Part shown: positions 36,684 through 37,215 of the stretch, piece by piece
Layout of the letters: each line of letters begins with the position of its first letter
Numbering within the stretch: position 1 is the first letter of the stretch
Source: Gemmatimonadota bacterium
GTDB taxonomy: Bacteria; Gemmatimonadota; Gemmatimonadetes; Gemmatimonadales; Gemmatimonadaceae
Length of the DNA: 37,215 nt
Assembly: GCA_028287235.1 (NCBI GenBank)
Contig: JAQBQB010000015.1
Location: 1-37,215 of the forward strand
Direction: 5' to 3'
The notes under the pieces: model-generated
Told to the model about the DNA's origin: nothing
Databases searched by the model: none
The model's input: the letters and a program-made list of their open reading frames with translations, nothing else
Translations under genes and position numbers: made by a program

Positions 36684-37215
36684 TGATCCTCCAGCATGCA
36701 GCAGACGCGATGCAGGGGGGTGCCCATCCGCTCAGCGGGACGGTGGCGGAATACCTCTGGCTGTTGCCGCTGCTTCCGCTCCTCGGCTTCCTGCTCAACG
36801 GCCTCCTCTCGCTCGCGAGCGCGTACCACGCCGGCCCGTCCGACCCGGGGCTCGAGCATGGCGAGGGACACGTGGTCGAGCACGCACACGACGCGACCGG
36901 CGAGGACGCGCTCGGCGACGACCATCATCCCGTCGTCCGGCACCGCTTCGCGACGCTCACCAGCCTGATCGGGCCGGGCGTCCTCGCCCTCTCGTTCATC
37001 CTGGCCGTGGCGATCTTTTTCGCCATGCGCGCGGCGGGCGGCGGCGAGATGCACGCGCCCTTCGTGCAGCGCTACTTCAGTTGGATGCCGGTCGGCGAGC
37101 TCCAGATCGACGCCGCCTTCCACCTGGACCAGCTATCCATGGTGATGGTGCTCATCATCACGGGGGTCGGCACGCTGATCCACATCTTCAGCGTCGGCTA
37201 CATGCGCGACGACCC
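36683..37215 (+). CDS. nuoL: NADH-quinone oxidoreductase subunit L, 5' part (cut by window edge)
   Basis: Distal proton-pumping subunit of complex I; the first 177 residues are present and the gene runs off the window. Helix 1 is about 24-46 and helix 2 about 90-115, followed by conserved FHLDQLSMVMVLIITGVG and HIFSVGYM (about 147-174). Between the helices is an insertion rich in His, Asp and Glu: H49, H59, H63, H67, H69, H81, H82 and H87. E. coli NuoL has only about ten residues there. Confidence 0.93.
   Translation, partial: MILQHAADAMQGGAHPLSGTVAEYLWLLPLLPLLGFLLNGLLSLASAYHAGPSDPGLEHGEGHVVEHAHDATGEDALGDDHHPVVRHRFATLTSLIGPGVLALSFILAVAIFFAMRAAGGGEMHAPFVQRYFSWMPVGELQIDAAFHLDQLSMVMVLIITGVGTLIHIFSVGYMRDD

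Overview
The window is a GC-rich chromosomal stretch of core metabolism with 41 protein-coding genes, all on the + strand except one (dcd). There is no sign of phage, transposase, CRISPR, toxin-antitoxin or defence genes, and no rRNA or tRNA. Gene content and style suggest a Gemmatimonadota bacterium. Clues are frequent GTG/TTG starts, a secreted TonB-plug-like protein with an Asp/Arg/Thr-rich linker, a single-subunit b558-type SdhC, a compact NuoG, and 1-4 nt stop/start overlaps throughout. This placement is inference from protein character, not a database match.

Layout. (1) 33-4699: icd, pepA and a TonB-plug-like outer-membrane protein. (2) 4810-8766: yicC, gmk, rpoZ, coaBC and a family 4 uracil-DNA glycosylase, a tightly packed information and cofactor operon. 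(3) 8714-10120: dnaB, followed by a roughly 310 bp gene-free stretch that is one large imperfect inverted repeat. (4) 10475-15283: radA, ispD, tsaC, a YwlE-like arginine-type phosphatase, aroE and comF, mostly joined by overlapping codons. (5) 15302-18733: gap, pgk, tpiA and secG, the lower glycolysis cluster. (6) 18741-20293: carA, then an HU/IHF-family protein with its own likely promoter and terminator. (7) 20410-22114: moaD, moaE and moaA for molybdopterin synthesis. (8) 22237-26689: mdh, sdhC, sdhA and sdhB, giving malate and succinate oxidation. (9) 26755-27309: dcd on the minus strand. (10) 27583 to the end: nuoA to nuoK and the start of nuoL, encoding respiratory complex I.

Icd and Mdh supply TCA-cycle reducing power, SdhCAB feeds electrons into the quinone pool, and the nuo operon oxidises NADH. 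The glycolytic trio feeds the same pathway. Mo-cofactor genes, CoA synthesis and the DNA replication/repair genes are ordinary housekeeping.

The least ordinary material is between genes. Two copies of an unnamed structured element (23171-23293 and 27319-27498) have G-quadruplex-capable AGGGT-rich left arms and C-rich right arms enclosing paired hairpins. A separate long palindrome lies between dnaB and radA. A short dispersed repeat occurs at 4749-4793 and 22148-22178. There is also a nested palindrome between the convergent sdhB and dcd genes. No new multi-gene system was found; these elements are the best candidates for something undescribed.
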